Shown in pieces: positions 47,800 to 55,732 of a DNA stretch of 55,732 nucleotides. A program made the translations under genes and the position numbers. The first letter of the stretch is position 1; every line of letters begins with the position of its first letter. The notes under the pieces were generated by a model. It saw nothing but the letters and a program-made list of their open reading frames with translations. It had not been told where the DNA came from and did not search any database. Source of the DNA: Caulobacter sp. (GTDB lineage Bacteria; Pseudomonadota; Alphaproteobacteria; Caulobacterales; Caulobacteraceae); contig JAGIBE010000099.1 in assembly GCA_017744495.1 (NCBI GenBank), forward strand, positions 1-55,732, in the 5' to 3' direction.

Positions 47800-49494
47800 T
47801 CAGATCCGCAGGACCGTGGTCTCGACCACGGGCTTGCGTTCCCAGATGCGGAACGCGGCCTTCTTCACGGCCCTGGAGATGGCGCTCTCGATGGCGTCGT
47901 CGATTTCGCGCTGATCGCCTTCCAGGCGCTTGAAGGCGTTCTCGGCCTCCTCCGCCAGGTCGTCCAGGGCGTCGTCGAGCGGATACTCCGCGTCGCCGGC
48001 CAGGCCCAGGCCCCGGACCTGCGGGCCCGAGACCACCTTGTTGCGGCCGTCCAGCACGATCGACACGGCCAGCACGCCGTTGAACGCCACGTGCCTTCGC
48101 TCGCGCAGCGCCTCGCCGTTCTCGGGCGTCACCACCCCGCCGTCCACATAGAGACGACCGGCCGGGACCTCGTCGATGATCGACGGATGGCCCGGGGCCA
48201 GCAGCACCATGTCGCCGTTGCGCGGGGTCACCGCGTGCGGCACCTGCAGGTCCTTGGCGAAGGCGGCGTGCTCGATCAGGTGGCGGCGTTCGCCGTGGGT
48301 CGGGACCGCGATCTGCGGCCGCGCCCACTGGTACATCTGCTTGAGCTCATCGCGGCACGGGTGGCCGCTGACGTGGATGCCGGGGGTGTCGCGCTCGGTG
48401 TGCAGGCGCACGCCGCGATCGGCCAGCTTGTTCTGCAGGTTGCGGATCGGGATCTCGTTGCCCGGGATCACCCGCGAGCTGAAGACCACGTGGTCGCCGG
48501 TCGATAGCTTGACGTGCGGATGGGTGCCCTCGGCGATCCGGGCCAGGGCCGCCCGCGGCTCGCCCTGGCTGCCGGTGCACAGGAACAGCACCTCGTTTTC
48601 GGGCAGGTACTTGGCCTGGTCGTCGGTGATGAAGGGCTCCAGGCCCTCCAGCAGGCCCACCGACTTGGCGGCGGCGGCCATGCGGTGCATCGAGCGGCCG
48701 GCCAGGCAGACCTTGCGGCCGTTGGCCTGGGCGGCGCGGATCACGGTGTCCATCCGGGCCACGTTCGAGGCGAAGCAGGCCACGGCGATCTTGCCGGTCA
48801 GGCCGGCGATCAGCTTGTTCATCGCCGCGCGCACGCCGGCTTCGGAGCCGGCCTCGCCGTCGACGAAGACGTTGGTGCTGTCGCAGACCATGGCCAACAC
48901 GCCCTCGTCGCCCAGCTTGCGGATGGCATCGACGTCGGTGGCCTCGCCCAGCTGGGGATCGGGATCGATCTTCCAGTCGCCGGTGTGCAGGATCGTACCC
49001 AGCGGCGTCTTGATCGCCAGGCCGTTCGGCTCGGGGATCGAGTGGGTCAGGGTGACCATTTCCAGGTGGAAAGGCCCGAGGTCGAAGCTGCCGCTCAGCG
49101 GCACCTCGGTGATCTGGACCTCGTCCAGCAGGCCGGCGTCGCGCAGCTTCTCGCGCAGCAGGAAGGCGGTGAACGGGGTGGCGTAGACCGGCGCCTTCAG
49201 GCGCGGCCACAGCCAGGCCACGGCGCCCAGATGGTCTTCGTGGGCGTGGGTCAGGACGATGCCGAGGATGTCGTCGGCGTATTGTTCGATGAATTCGGGA
49301 TCCGGCAGGATGATCTCGACGCCCGGCGTCGTCTGGTCGCCGAAGGTCACGCCCAGGTCGACGACGATCCACTTGCGGTCATCGGCCGGGCCGTAGCCGT
49401 ACAGATTGAAGTTCATGCCGATCTCGTTCGACCCGCCCAACGGCAGGAAGACGAGCTCGTCCTTGGGGGAAGGCTTATCGGTAGATTTGGTCAT
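47800..49494 (-). CDS. rnj: Ribonuclease J
   Basis: This 564-residue beta-CASP metallo-beta-lactamase RNase has 5'-exonuclease and endonuclease activity in mRNA decay and rRNA maturation by family knowledge. The metal site is His83-Ala-His85-Glu-Asp87-His88 in LTHAHEDHLGAVAW. Further motifs are LHTGDWKIDPDP, MVCDSTNVFVDG, FLCTGSQGEPRAALARIAEG, the IHVSGHPCRDEL beta-CASP motif, and VPTHGERRHLIEHA. The C-terminal ~110 residues form the dimerisation and tail region. Its start overlaps the coaX stop by one base (TAATG). Confidence 0.96.
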   Translation of the reverse strand: MTKSTDKPSPKDELVFLPLGGSNEIGMNFNLYGYGPADDRKWIVVDLGVTFGDQTTPGVEIILPDPEFIEQYADDILGIVLTHAHEDHLGAVAWLWPRLKAPVYATPFTAFLLREKLRDAGLLDEVQITEVPLSGSFDLGPFHLEMVTLTHSIPEPNGLAIKTPLGTILHTGDWKIDPDPQLGEATDVDAIRKLGDEGVLAMVCDSTNVFVDGEAGSEAGVRAAMNKLIAGLTGKIAVACFASNVARMDTVIRAAQANGRKVCLAGRSMHRMAAAAKSVGLLEGLEPFITDDQAKYLPENEVLFLCTGSQGEPRAALARIAEGTHPHVKLSTGDHVVFSSRVIPGNEIPIRNLQNKLADRGVRLHTERDTPGIHVSGHPCRDELKQMYQWARPQIAVPTHGERRHLIEHAAFAKDLQVPHAVTPRNGDMVLLAPGHPSIIDEVPAGRLYVDGGVVTPENGEALRERRHVAFNGVLAVSIVLDGRNKVVSGPQVRGLGLAGDAEYPLDDALDDLAEEAENAFKRLEGDQREIDDAIESAISRAVKKAAFRIWERKPVVETTVLRI

Positions 49495-50276
49495 TACGTC
49501 TCTAGATGGGTGTTACGGCGATGAATTTCGAGGAGACCACGGATGGTCAGATCTGAATCGAAGTGGTCGATGCTGTCGGTGGCGCCCTCGAACAGCGAGG
49601 CGACGCCGCCGGTGGCGACCACGGTCATGGGTTCGGCGCGCTCGGCCTTGATCCGGGCCACCAGGCCCTCGATCAGCGAGATGTAGCCCCAGAACACGCC
49701 CGACTGCATGGCGCTTACGGTGTCGGTGCCGACCACGCGATTGCGAGCGGGACGCTGGATGGCGATGCGCGGCAGCTTGGCGGCGGCCTCGTGCAGGGCC
49801 TGCATGGAGAGGTTGATGCCGGGGGCGATGATGCCGCCCTCGAACGCGCCGTCGGCGGCGACGATGTCGAAGGTGGTGGCCGTGCCGCTGTCGATGACGA
49901 TCAGCGGGCCCGGATAGACCATGTGCGCGCCCACGGCGTTGACCAGGCGGTCGGCCCCGGCCTCGGACGGTTTGTCGATGCGCACGTCGACGCCCAGCTT
50001 GGCGTTCTCGCCGATCACCAGGGGCTCGACGTTGAAGTAGCGCCGGCTGAGGTTGCGCAGGTTGAAGATCGACTGCGGCACGACGCTGGAGATGATCACC
50101 GAGTCGATGGCGCGGAAGCCCAGGCCCTGCATCGACAGCAGCTGGGACAGCCACACCACGTATTCGTCGGCCGTGCGCGTGCTCTCGGTAGCCGCGCGCC
50201 ACTGGGCGATCCAGGTCGCGCCGTCGTGGATGGCGAACATTGTGTTGGTGTTGCCTTGCTCGATGGCCAGCAGCAT
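49494..50276 (-). CDS. coaX: Type III pantothenate kinase
   Basis: This 260-residue ASKHA-fold kinase starts the coenzyme A pathway and belongs to the CoaX type that is not inhibited by CoA. It begins [19 protein letters not shown] (phosphate-1 motif with Glu-Gln in place of Asp-x), then [17 protein letters not shown] and [28 protein letters not shown]. The start at 50276 overlaps the birA stop (TGATG); a longer frame to 50642 is a shadow of birA. Confidence 0.96.
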   Translation of the reverse strand: MLLAIEQGNTNTMFAIHDGATWIAQWRAATESTRTADEYVVWLSQLLSMQGLGFRAIDSVIISSVVPQSIFNLRNLSRRYFNVEPLVIGENAKLGVDVRIDKPSEAGADRLVNAVGAHMVYPGPLIVIDSGTATTFDIVAADGAFEGGIIAPGINLSMQALHEAAAKLPRIAIQRPARNRVVGTDTVSAMQSGVFWGYISLIEGLVARIKAERAEPMTVVATGGVASLFEGATDSIDHFDSDLTIRGLLEIHRRNTHLET

Positions 50277-51022
50277 CAGGAGGCCCCTCCGAAAAAGACG
50301 TCGCCGGCGGTGACCCGCCGCAATCGGCCGTCGGCCAGACGAAGACGCAGCGCGCCGTCGCCGTCCAGTCCTTCCGCGATCCCCTCCAGGGTCTCGGTTC
50401 CCAGACGGGCGACGCAGGGCTCGCCCAGACCGTGGGCGCGGGCGGTCCAGGCGTCGGCGATGGCCGGGAAGCCCAGACGCAGCCAGACGTCCTCCCAACG
50501 CGCGAAGGCGGCCGACAGCCCCTCGATCGCCTCGACGGGCGACGGCGGCGGGGCGTCGCGCCAGGTGGTCAGGGCGGTGGCGGGGCGCTCGCTGTCGATC
50601 GGCTTGCGGGCAAGGTTCACCCCGATCCCGACCGCGATCCACAGGCCGCCGGCCGGCCGGCTCCCGGACTCGATAAGAATACCGCTGACCTTCAGCCCGC
50701 CCAGCAGCGGGTCATTGGGCCATTTAAGACTAACCAGGTTGGCTGGCACATAGGCGGCCAGCATGTCCGCGACCGCCAGGGCGGCGACGAACGACACCTG
50801 GGCCGCCTCGGCTGGCGGCTTGTCAGTGGAAAACAGCAGGGTGGCGGCCAGGTTGCCGTCGCCGGTCTCCCAGGCGCGGCCGCGCCGGCCCCGGCCGGCG
50901 GTCTGGCGCAGGCCGACCAGCCAGACCGGGCCCGCCTCCCCCGCTTCCGCGCGGCGCCGGGCCTCGGCGTTGGTCGAGTCGATCTCGTCCAGGACGACGA
51001 CGGGCGTGGAGTCGCCCGTCAC
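50276..51022 (-). CDS. birA: Biotin--[acetyl-CoA-carboxylase] ligase
   Basis: This 248-residue group I biotin protein ligase has no N-terminal DNA-binding domain, so it is an enzyme and not a repressor. It shows [40 protein letters not shown] (the biotinyl-AMP loop GRGRRGR), [24 protein letters not shown] and [14 protein letters not shown] chose a GTG at 51022, one base after the nuoN stop; a TTG at 51037 would overlap nuoN. It loads biotin onto carboxylases. Confidence 0.94.
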   Translation of the reverse strand: MTGDSTPVVVLDEIDSTNAEARRRAEAGEAGPVWLVGLRQTAGRGRRGRAWETGDGNLAATLLFSTDKPPAEAAQVSFVAALAVADMLAAYVPANLVSLKWPNDPLLGGLKVSGILIESGSRPAGGLWIAVGIGVNLARKPIDSERPATALTTWRDAPPPSPVEAIEGLSAAFARWEDVWLRLGFPAIADAWTARAHGLGEPCVARLGTETLEGIAEGLDGDGALRLRLADGRLRRVTAGDVFFGGAS

Positions 51023-51023
51023 G

Positions 51024-52463
51024 TCACGCGTGGCCAAAGGCCGCCGCGGCGGCCTTTGCGGCGGGGTCCAGCCAGACCAGCGCCAGCAGCACGATCGGGA
51101 ACGAGAACAGCGCGGCTGCGAAACCGATCGCGCGGGCGGTCGGCTGCGGCTTGTCCACGCCGGCGGCCGGCGCGTCGAACCACATCGTCTTGATCAGACG
51201 CAGGTAGTAGAACGCCGCGACCACGCTGCCGACTAGGCCCAGAACGGCGGCCCACTGCAGCATGACGTCGCCCGAGCCCATGGCCGCGCCGAAGACGTAG
51301 AACTTGGCCCAGAAACCCGAGAACGGCGGCAGGCCCAGGGCCGACAGCGAGAATGTGGTCATGGCCACGGCGATGCCCGGACGCTCCTTCACCAAGCCGG
51401 CCATATCCTCGATGGTCTCCATCGGCTTGCCGTCGCGCGACAAAGCTTGAAGGCAAGCAAAGAAGCCGGTGACGTCGACCATGTACAGGGTCATGAACAG
51501 CAGCATCGAATGCAGGCCGGTCTCGCCGCCGGTCGCGACGCCCAGCAGGGCGTAGCCGACATTGGCGATCGAGCTGTAGGCCCACAGGCGCTTCAGGTTG
51601 CTCTGAGCCAGGCCGGCGAAGGCGCCGACGAAGACCGACAGCAGAGCGGTGACCACCAGGATCTGGCGCCATTGGGCCACTGAGTCCGGGAAGGCGTCGC
51701 CCAGAACGCGGGCGAACATCATCATGGCGGCCAGCTTGGGCGCGGCGGCGAAGAAGCCGACGACCGGGGTCGGAGCGCCTTCGTAGACGTCCGGGGTCCA
51801 CATGTGGAACGGCGCGGCCGAGACCTTGAACGCCAGGCCGCACAGCAGGAACACCAGACCGAACAGCAGGCCCACGCCGTGCGCACCGTGAGCGGCGGCG
51901 GCGATGACCTCAAAGCGGGTGGAGCCAGCGAAGCCGTAGATCAACGACGCGCCGTACAGCAGCAGGCCCGACGACAACGCGCCCAGCACGAAATACTTCA
52001 GGCCCGCTTCCGACGACTTGGCGTCGTCGCGGCGGAAGGCGGCCAGTACGTACAGGGCCAGCGACTGCAGCTCGACGCCGATATAGAGGCTGATCAGGTC
52101 GCCGGCCGAAGCGGTGACGCCCATGCCCAGGGCCGACAGGATCACCAGCACGGCGAACTCGAACTTCTGGTCGCCCCGGACGGCCAGCCAGCGGTCGCCC
52201 AGCACGACGGCGATGGCGCTGAACAGGTAGATCGCGACCTTGGCGTAGGTGGCGGCCGCGTCGGCGGCGTAGACGCCGTTGAAGGCGTGGCCATGCGGAC
52301 CGACCACGGCCGCGACCGCCGCGCCCAGCAGGGCCAGGACGGCCGCGCCGTTGAAGATCGGCGAGACCTTGCCGGAGAAGGCGCCCCAGACCAGCAGAAC
52401 CAGGGCCGAGAGCCCCAGGATCACTTCGGGGAGAACGAGGGAGAAGTTGGCGGCGAACGTCAT
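51024..52463 (-). CDS. nuoN: NADH-quinone oxidoreductase subunit N
   Basis: This 479-residue antiporter-like membrane subunit of complex I has about 14 membrane segments. It contains LISLYIGVELQSLALYVLAAFRRDD (the conserved Glu), YFVLGALSSGLLLYGASLIYG, KVSAAPFHMWTPDVYEGAPTPVVGFFAAAPKLAAM (conserved Lys and the proton-channel helix), and LAQSNLKRLWAYSSIANVGYAL. The ATG at 52463 has GAGGGA upstream; four extra residues from 52475 are less likely. It follows nuoM after 8 bases. Confidence 0.97.
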   Translation of the reverse strand: MTFAANFSLVLPEVILGLSALVLLVWGAFSGKVSPIFNGAAVLALLGAAVAAVVGPHGHAFNGVYAADAAATYAKVAIYLFSAIAVVLGDRWLAVRGDQKFEFAVLVILSALGMGVTASAGDLISLYIGVELQSLALYVLAAFRRDDAKSSEAGLKYFVLGALSSGLLLYGASLIYGFAGSTRFEVIAAAAHGAHGVGLLFGLVFLLCGLAFKVSAAPFHMWTPDVYEGAPTPVVGFFAAAPKLAAMMMFARVLGDAFPDSVAQWRQILVVTALLSVFVGAFAGLAQSNLKRLWAYSSIANVGYALLGVATGGETGLHSMLLFMTLYMVDVTGFFACLQALSRDGKPMETIEDMAGLVKERPGIAVAMTTFSLSALGLPPFSGFWAKFYVFGAAMGSGDVMLQWAAVLGLVGSVVAAFYYLRLIKTMWFDAPAAGVDKPQPTARAIGFAAALFSFPIVLLALVWLDPAAKAAAAAFGHA

Positions 52464-52471
52464 GGGGTCCC

Positions 52472-53956
52472 TCACCCGCCCACGGCGGCGCGCCAGGCGC
52501 CGACGAGCCCGTCGACGGACGACGCGGTCAGGTTGAACACAAGATTGGGGTAAACGCCGAGCACCAGGGTGCCGATGATCAGCGGGGCGAAGATCAGGAT
52601 CTCGCGCTTGTCGAGGTCTGTGATGTCCTTGAGCTCGGGATTGACGATCTCGCCGAACATCACGCGACGGTACAGGTTCAGGGCGTAGACCGCCGAGAAG
52701 ATGACGCCCGAGGCCGCCACCAGCGCCGTCCAGGTCGAGGCCTTGTAGGTGCCGGTCATGGTCAGGATTTCGCCGACGAAGCCCGAGGTGCCCGGCAGGC
52801 CGACATTGCCCATGGTGAAGAGCATGAAGACGGCCGCGTACCAGGGCATGCGGTTGGTGAGGCCGCCGTAGAAGGCGATCTCGCGGGTGTGCATGCGGTC
52901 ATAGACCACGCCGACGCAGAGGAAGAGCGCGCCCGAGATCAGGCCGTGGCTCAGCATCTGGAAGATCGCGCCCTGCTCGCCCGCCGCGTTGCCCGAGAAG
53001 ATGCCCATGGTCACGAAGCCCATGTGGGCCACCGACGAATAGGCGATCAGCTTCTTGATGTCGGTCTGACGGAAGGCGACCAGCGAGGTGTAGACGATGG
53101 CGATGGCCGACAGGGCGAACACCAGCGGCTGGAACAGCTCCGAGGCGTTGGGGAACATCGGCAGGCTGAAGCGCAGGAAGCCGTAACCGCCCATCTTCAG
53201 CAGGATGCCCGCCAGGATCACCGAACCGGCCGTCGGGGCCTCGACGTGGGCGTCGGGCAGCCAGGTGTGCACCGGCCACATCGGCATCTTGACCGCGAAG
53301 CTGGCGAAGAAGGCCAGCCACAGCCAGGTCTGCAGCCACGGGGCGAACTTGAAGGTCATCAGTTCGGGGATCGACGAGGTGTGGGCGATCGAGATCATCG
53401 ACAGGATCGCGGCCAGCATCAGCACCGAGCCGAGCAGCGTGTAGAGGAAGAACTTGTAGGCCGCGTAGACCCGGCGCTTGCCGCCCCAGATGCCGATGAT
53501 CAGGAACATCGGAACCAGGCCGCCCTCGAAGAAGAGATAGAACAGGATCAGGTCCAGAGCGCAGAACACGCCGATCACCAGGGTCTCGAGGACCAGGAAG
53601 CAGATCAGGTACTCGACCACCCGCTTCTCGACCGACTTCCAGCCGGCGATGATGCAGATCGGCAGCAGGAAGGTCGTCAGCAGGACGAACAGCACCGAGA
53701 TGCCGTCCACGCCCATGCGGTAGTGCAGGCCCGCGAACCAGGCCACGTCTTCCACGAACTGGAAGCCAGGATTCTTGGCGTCGAACTGGGCGACCAGCAC
53801 GACCGACAGGGCGAAGGTGACCAGGGTGGTCGCCAGGGCGATCCACTTGGCCAGATTGTCCGTCTTGGCGTTGTCGCTCTGGGCGGCGCGAACCGCCAGG
53901 AGCAGGACCACGCCGACGAGCGGGGCGAAGGTGGTGAGGCTGAGAAGGCCGGTCAT
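52472..53956 (-). CDS. nuoM: NADH-quinone oxidoreductase subunit M
   Basis: This 494-residue proton-pumping subunit has about 14 membrane segments. It shows [83 protein letters not shown] (conserved Lys and His in the discontinuous helix), [27 protein letters not shown] and [13 protein letters not shown]. All landmark residues are present and length is normal. It lies 9 bases after nuoL. Confidence 0.97.
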   Translation of the reverse strand: MTGLLSLTTFAPLVGVVLLLAVRAAQSDNAKTDNLAKWIALATTLVTFALSVVLVAQFDAKNPGFQFVEDVAWFAGLHYRMGVDGISVLFVLLTTFLLPICIIAGWKSVEKRVVEYLICFLVLETLVIGVFCALDLILFYLFFEGGLVPMFLIIGIWGGKRRVYAAYKFFLYTLLGSVLMLAAILSMISIAHTSSIPELMTFKFAPWLQTWLWLAFFASFAVKMPMWPVHTWLPDAHVEAPTAGSVILAGILLKMGGYGFLRFSLPMFPNASELFQPLVFALSAIAIVYTSLVAFRQTDIKKLIAYSSVAHMGFVTMGIFSGNAAGEQGAIFQMLSHGLISGALFLCVGVVYDRMHTREIAFYGGLTNRMPWYAAVFMLFTMGNVGLPGTSGFVGEILTMTGTYKASTWTALVAASGVIFSAVYALNLYRRVMFGEIVNPELKDITDLDKREILIFAPLIIGTLVLGVYPNLVFNLTASSVDGLVGAWRAAVGG

Positions 53957-53965
53957 CGATCTTCC

Positions 53966-55732
53966 CTAGTGGAAGCGGAACAGGGCGTAGGCCAGGAGCC
54001 CGGCGACACCGAGCAACATGACGAACGCATAGTGGTAGAGGTAGCCGGACTGCAGCTTGCCGGTCCGACGGCCGACGTCGTAGCTGACGGCGCTGACGCC
54101 GTCGGGGCCGAAGCCGTCGATCAGCTTCTGGTCGCCGCCCTTCCAGAACAGGTCGCCGAGGAACTTGGTCAGGCGCACGAAGGTGGCCTGGTACAGCTCG
54201 TCGAAGAACCACTTGTTGTAGAAGAAGACGTACAGCGGGCCGTTGCGCGCGGCGAGCTTCTCGCCCAGGCGCTCGTCGCCCTTCAGCAGGTAGACGTACA
54301 CGGCGATCAGCAGGCCGACGATCGAAGCGATCAGCGGGCTGTACTTCACCCACTCGGCCACGCCGTGGGCTTCGTGCAGCACGTGGTTGGTCGGGGCGTT
54401 GAAGATCGCGCCGCGCCAGAACTCTTCCTGGTGGTGACCCACGAAGAAGTCGTTGAACACGAAGCCGGCGAAGACGGCGCCGATCGACAGCACGACCAAC
54501 GGGAACAGCATCACCCACGGGCTTTCGTGCGGCTTGTGATCATGGCCGTGGCCATGGTCGTCGTGCGCGTCCGGAAGCGGCTCGTCGTGGGTTTCGGCAT
54601 GGGCATGATCGTCATGACCGTGCGCATCGTGGGCGTGGTGGTCGTCGTGCCCCCAGCGGGCCTTGCCGTTGAAGGTGAAGAAAGCCAGGCGCCACGAGTA
54701 GAACGAGGTCAGGCCGGCCACCAGCACGCCGATCACCCAGGCGAACATGGCGACGCCGTTGTGACCGCCGGCGGCGTAGGCCGCTTCGATGATGGTGTCC
54801 TTCGAATAGAAGCCGGCGAAGCCCAGGTGCAGCGGCGGAATGCCCAGACCCGTGATGGCGATCGTGCCGATCGTCATGGCGATGAAGGTCACCGGCAGCA
54901 GCTTGGCCAGGGCGCCGTAGCGGCGCATGTCCTGCTCGTGGTGCATGCCGTGGATCACCGAACCGGCGCCCAGGAACAGCAGGGCCTTGAAGAAGGCGTG
55001 GGTGAACAGGTGGAACATCGCCGCCTGATAGGCGCCGACGCCGGCCGCGAAGAACATGTAGCCCAGCTGCGAACAGGTCGAGTAGGCGATCACGCGCTTG
55101 ATGTCGTTCTGGGTCAGGCCGACGGTCGCGGCGAACAGGGCCGTCACCGCGCCGATCACCGTGACGATGTTCTTGGCGACGGGCGCGTATTCGAACATCG
55201 GCGACAGCAGGCACAGCATGTAGACGCCGGCGGTGACCATGGTCGCCGCGTGGATCAGGGCCGAGACCGGGGTTGGGCCTTCCATGGCGTCCGGAAGCCA
55301 GGTGTGCAGGAAGAACTGCGCCGACTTGCCCATCGCGCCGATGAACAGCAGGAAGCAGGCGATGTCGACCAGCGGGAAGGTGTGACCGGCGAACTCCCAG
55401 GTGCGCGAGGCGCCGGCGGCGATCTGCGGGAAGATCTCGTGGAACTGGATCGAACCGAACGCCCAGTAGGTGGTCATGATGCCCAGGGCGAAACCGAAGT
55501 CGCCCACGCGGTTCACGACGAAGGCCTTGATGGCCGCGGCGCTGGCGGTCGACTTCTTGAACCAGAAACCGATCAGCAGATACGAGGCCAGGCCCACCCC
55601 TTCCCAGCCGAAGAACAGCTGCATGAAGTCGGCGGCGGTGACCAGAGCCAGCATGGCGAAGGTGAAGAGCGACAGGTACGCGAAGAAGCGCGGCTTGCTG
55701 TCGTCCTCGGCCATGTAGCCCAGGAATAGATG
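53966..55732 (-). CDS. nuoL: NADH-quinone oxidoreductase subunit L (5' end outside window)
   Basis: The last 588 codons of this distal proton-pumping subunit are present; the start is cut by the right edge. The frame continues past the internal Met at 55714 to the window end ([20 protein letters not shown]). Landmarks are [86 protein letters not shown], and the long C-terminal amphipathic helix region. A His/Asp-rich loop lies at 54527-54649 (15 His in 41 residues), followed by [13 protein letters not shown]. Confidence 0.97.
   Translation of the reverse strand, partial: HLFLGYMAEDDSKPRFFAYLSLFTFAMLALVTAADFMQLFFGWEGVGLASYLLIGFWFKKSTASAAAIKAFVVNRVGDFGFALGIMTTYWAFGSIQFHEIFPQIAAGASRTWEFAGHTFPLVDIACFLLFIGAMGKSAQFFLHTWLPDAMEGPTPVSALIHAATMVTAGVYMLCLLSPMFEYAPVAKNIVTVIGAVTALFAATVGLTQNDIKRVIAYSTCSQLGYMFFAAGVGAYQAAMFHLFTHAFFKALLFLGAGSVIHGMHHEQDMRRYGALAKLLPVTFIAMTIGTIAITGLGIPPLHLGFAGFYSKDTIIEAAYAAGGHNGVAMFAWVIGVLVAGLTSFYSWRLAFFTFNGKARWGHDDHHAHDAHGHDDHAHAETHDEPLPDAHDDHGHGHDHKPHESPWVMLFPLVVLSIGAVFAGFVFNDFFVGHHQEEFWRGAIFNAPTNHVLHEAHGVAEWVKYSPLIASIVGLLIAVYVYLLKGDERLGEKLAARNGPLYVFFYNKWFFDELYQATFVRLTKFLGDLFWKGGDQKLIDGFGPDGVSAVSYDVGRRTGKLQSGYLYHYAFVMLLGVAGLLAYALFRFH

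Noticed and set aside
52889-55729. Very long plus-strand open frame (over 900 codons) opposite nuoM and nuoL
   Set aside because: It is an antisense shadow caused by high GC at third codon positions; its composition (Gln, His, Arg, Glu runs) is not protein-like and nuoM/nuoL are certain.

Overview
The window looks like core chromosome of a Caulobacter-type alphaproteobacterium. It is GC-rich, and it carries the alphaproteobacterial gene orders nuoLMN-birA-coaX-rnj-...-mce-DUF1467-proS-lolC-lolD-dnaE and rpsB-tsf-pyrH-frr-uppS-cdsA-dxr-rseP-bamA-skp-lpxD-fabZ-lpxA-lpxI-lpxB. LexA sites have the alphaproteobacterial GTTC-N7-GTTC form. A 29-codon membrane ORF beside dnaE has the size, location and LexA control of Caulobacter sidA. 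I see no rRNA, tRNA, CRISPR array, transposase, prophage or integrase. I read from the sequence alone, so family names come from recognised motifs, not database searches.

Layout. 1-2926: start of pyrG, secG and tpiA on the minus strand, with a GNAT acetyltransferase and an orphan 122-residue protein inserted on the plus strand; the orphan sits behind a perfect LacI-type operator. 3094-9379: a PpiD/SurA-like periplasmic foldase translationally coupled to trpE, then trpGDC, with a small membrane ORF between. 9384-11667: a membrane-anchored serine hydrolase and lexA with its own SOS box. 11780-15042 (minus): a GFA-like protein, a glutathione transferase and comEC. 15086-17873: gltX and gltA. 18082-19005: an unrecognised secreted Cys-rich protein. 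19009-20903 (minus): fliK and an FlhB C-domain protein.

21020-35935 (minus) is one long envelope and translation block: ribosomal protein S2, EF-Ts, UMP kinase, ribosome recycling factor, undecaprenyl and isoprenoid precursor enzymes, the RseP protease, BamA, Skp and the early lipid A enzymes. Most genes are separated by few bases or overlap, so the block probably works as coupled operons linking translation, outer membrane protein assembly and LPS synthesis. Hairpins sit in the rpsB leader, between rpsB and tsf, and after tsf.

36270-37758: a HAD phosphatase, a second GFA-like protein and a DUF5076 protein. 37874-41413: dnaE and the sidA-like SOS microprotein. 41592-42551: nucleoside hydrolase. 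42591-55732 (minus): lipoprotein export (lolDC), proS, DUF1467, methylmalonyl-CoA epimerase, rhomboid, RNase J, pantothenate kinase, biotin ligase and complex I subunits N, M and L (L is cut by the window end).

No large unknown system is evident. The most interesting items are small: the SOS microprotein with its promoter, the LacI-operator-controlled orphan gene, the two-module Cys-rich secreted protein, a hairpin-rich ~200-base non-coding stretch after DUF1467, and strong leader hairpins around rpsB and tsf.
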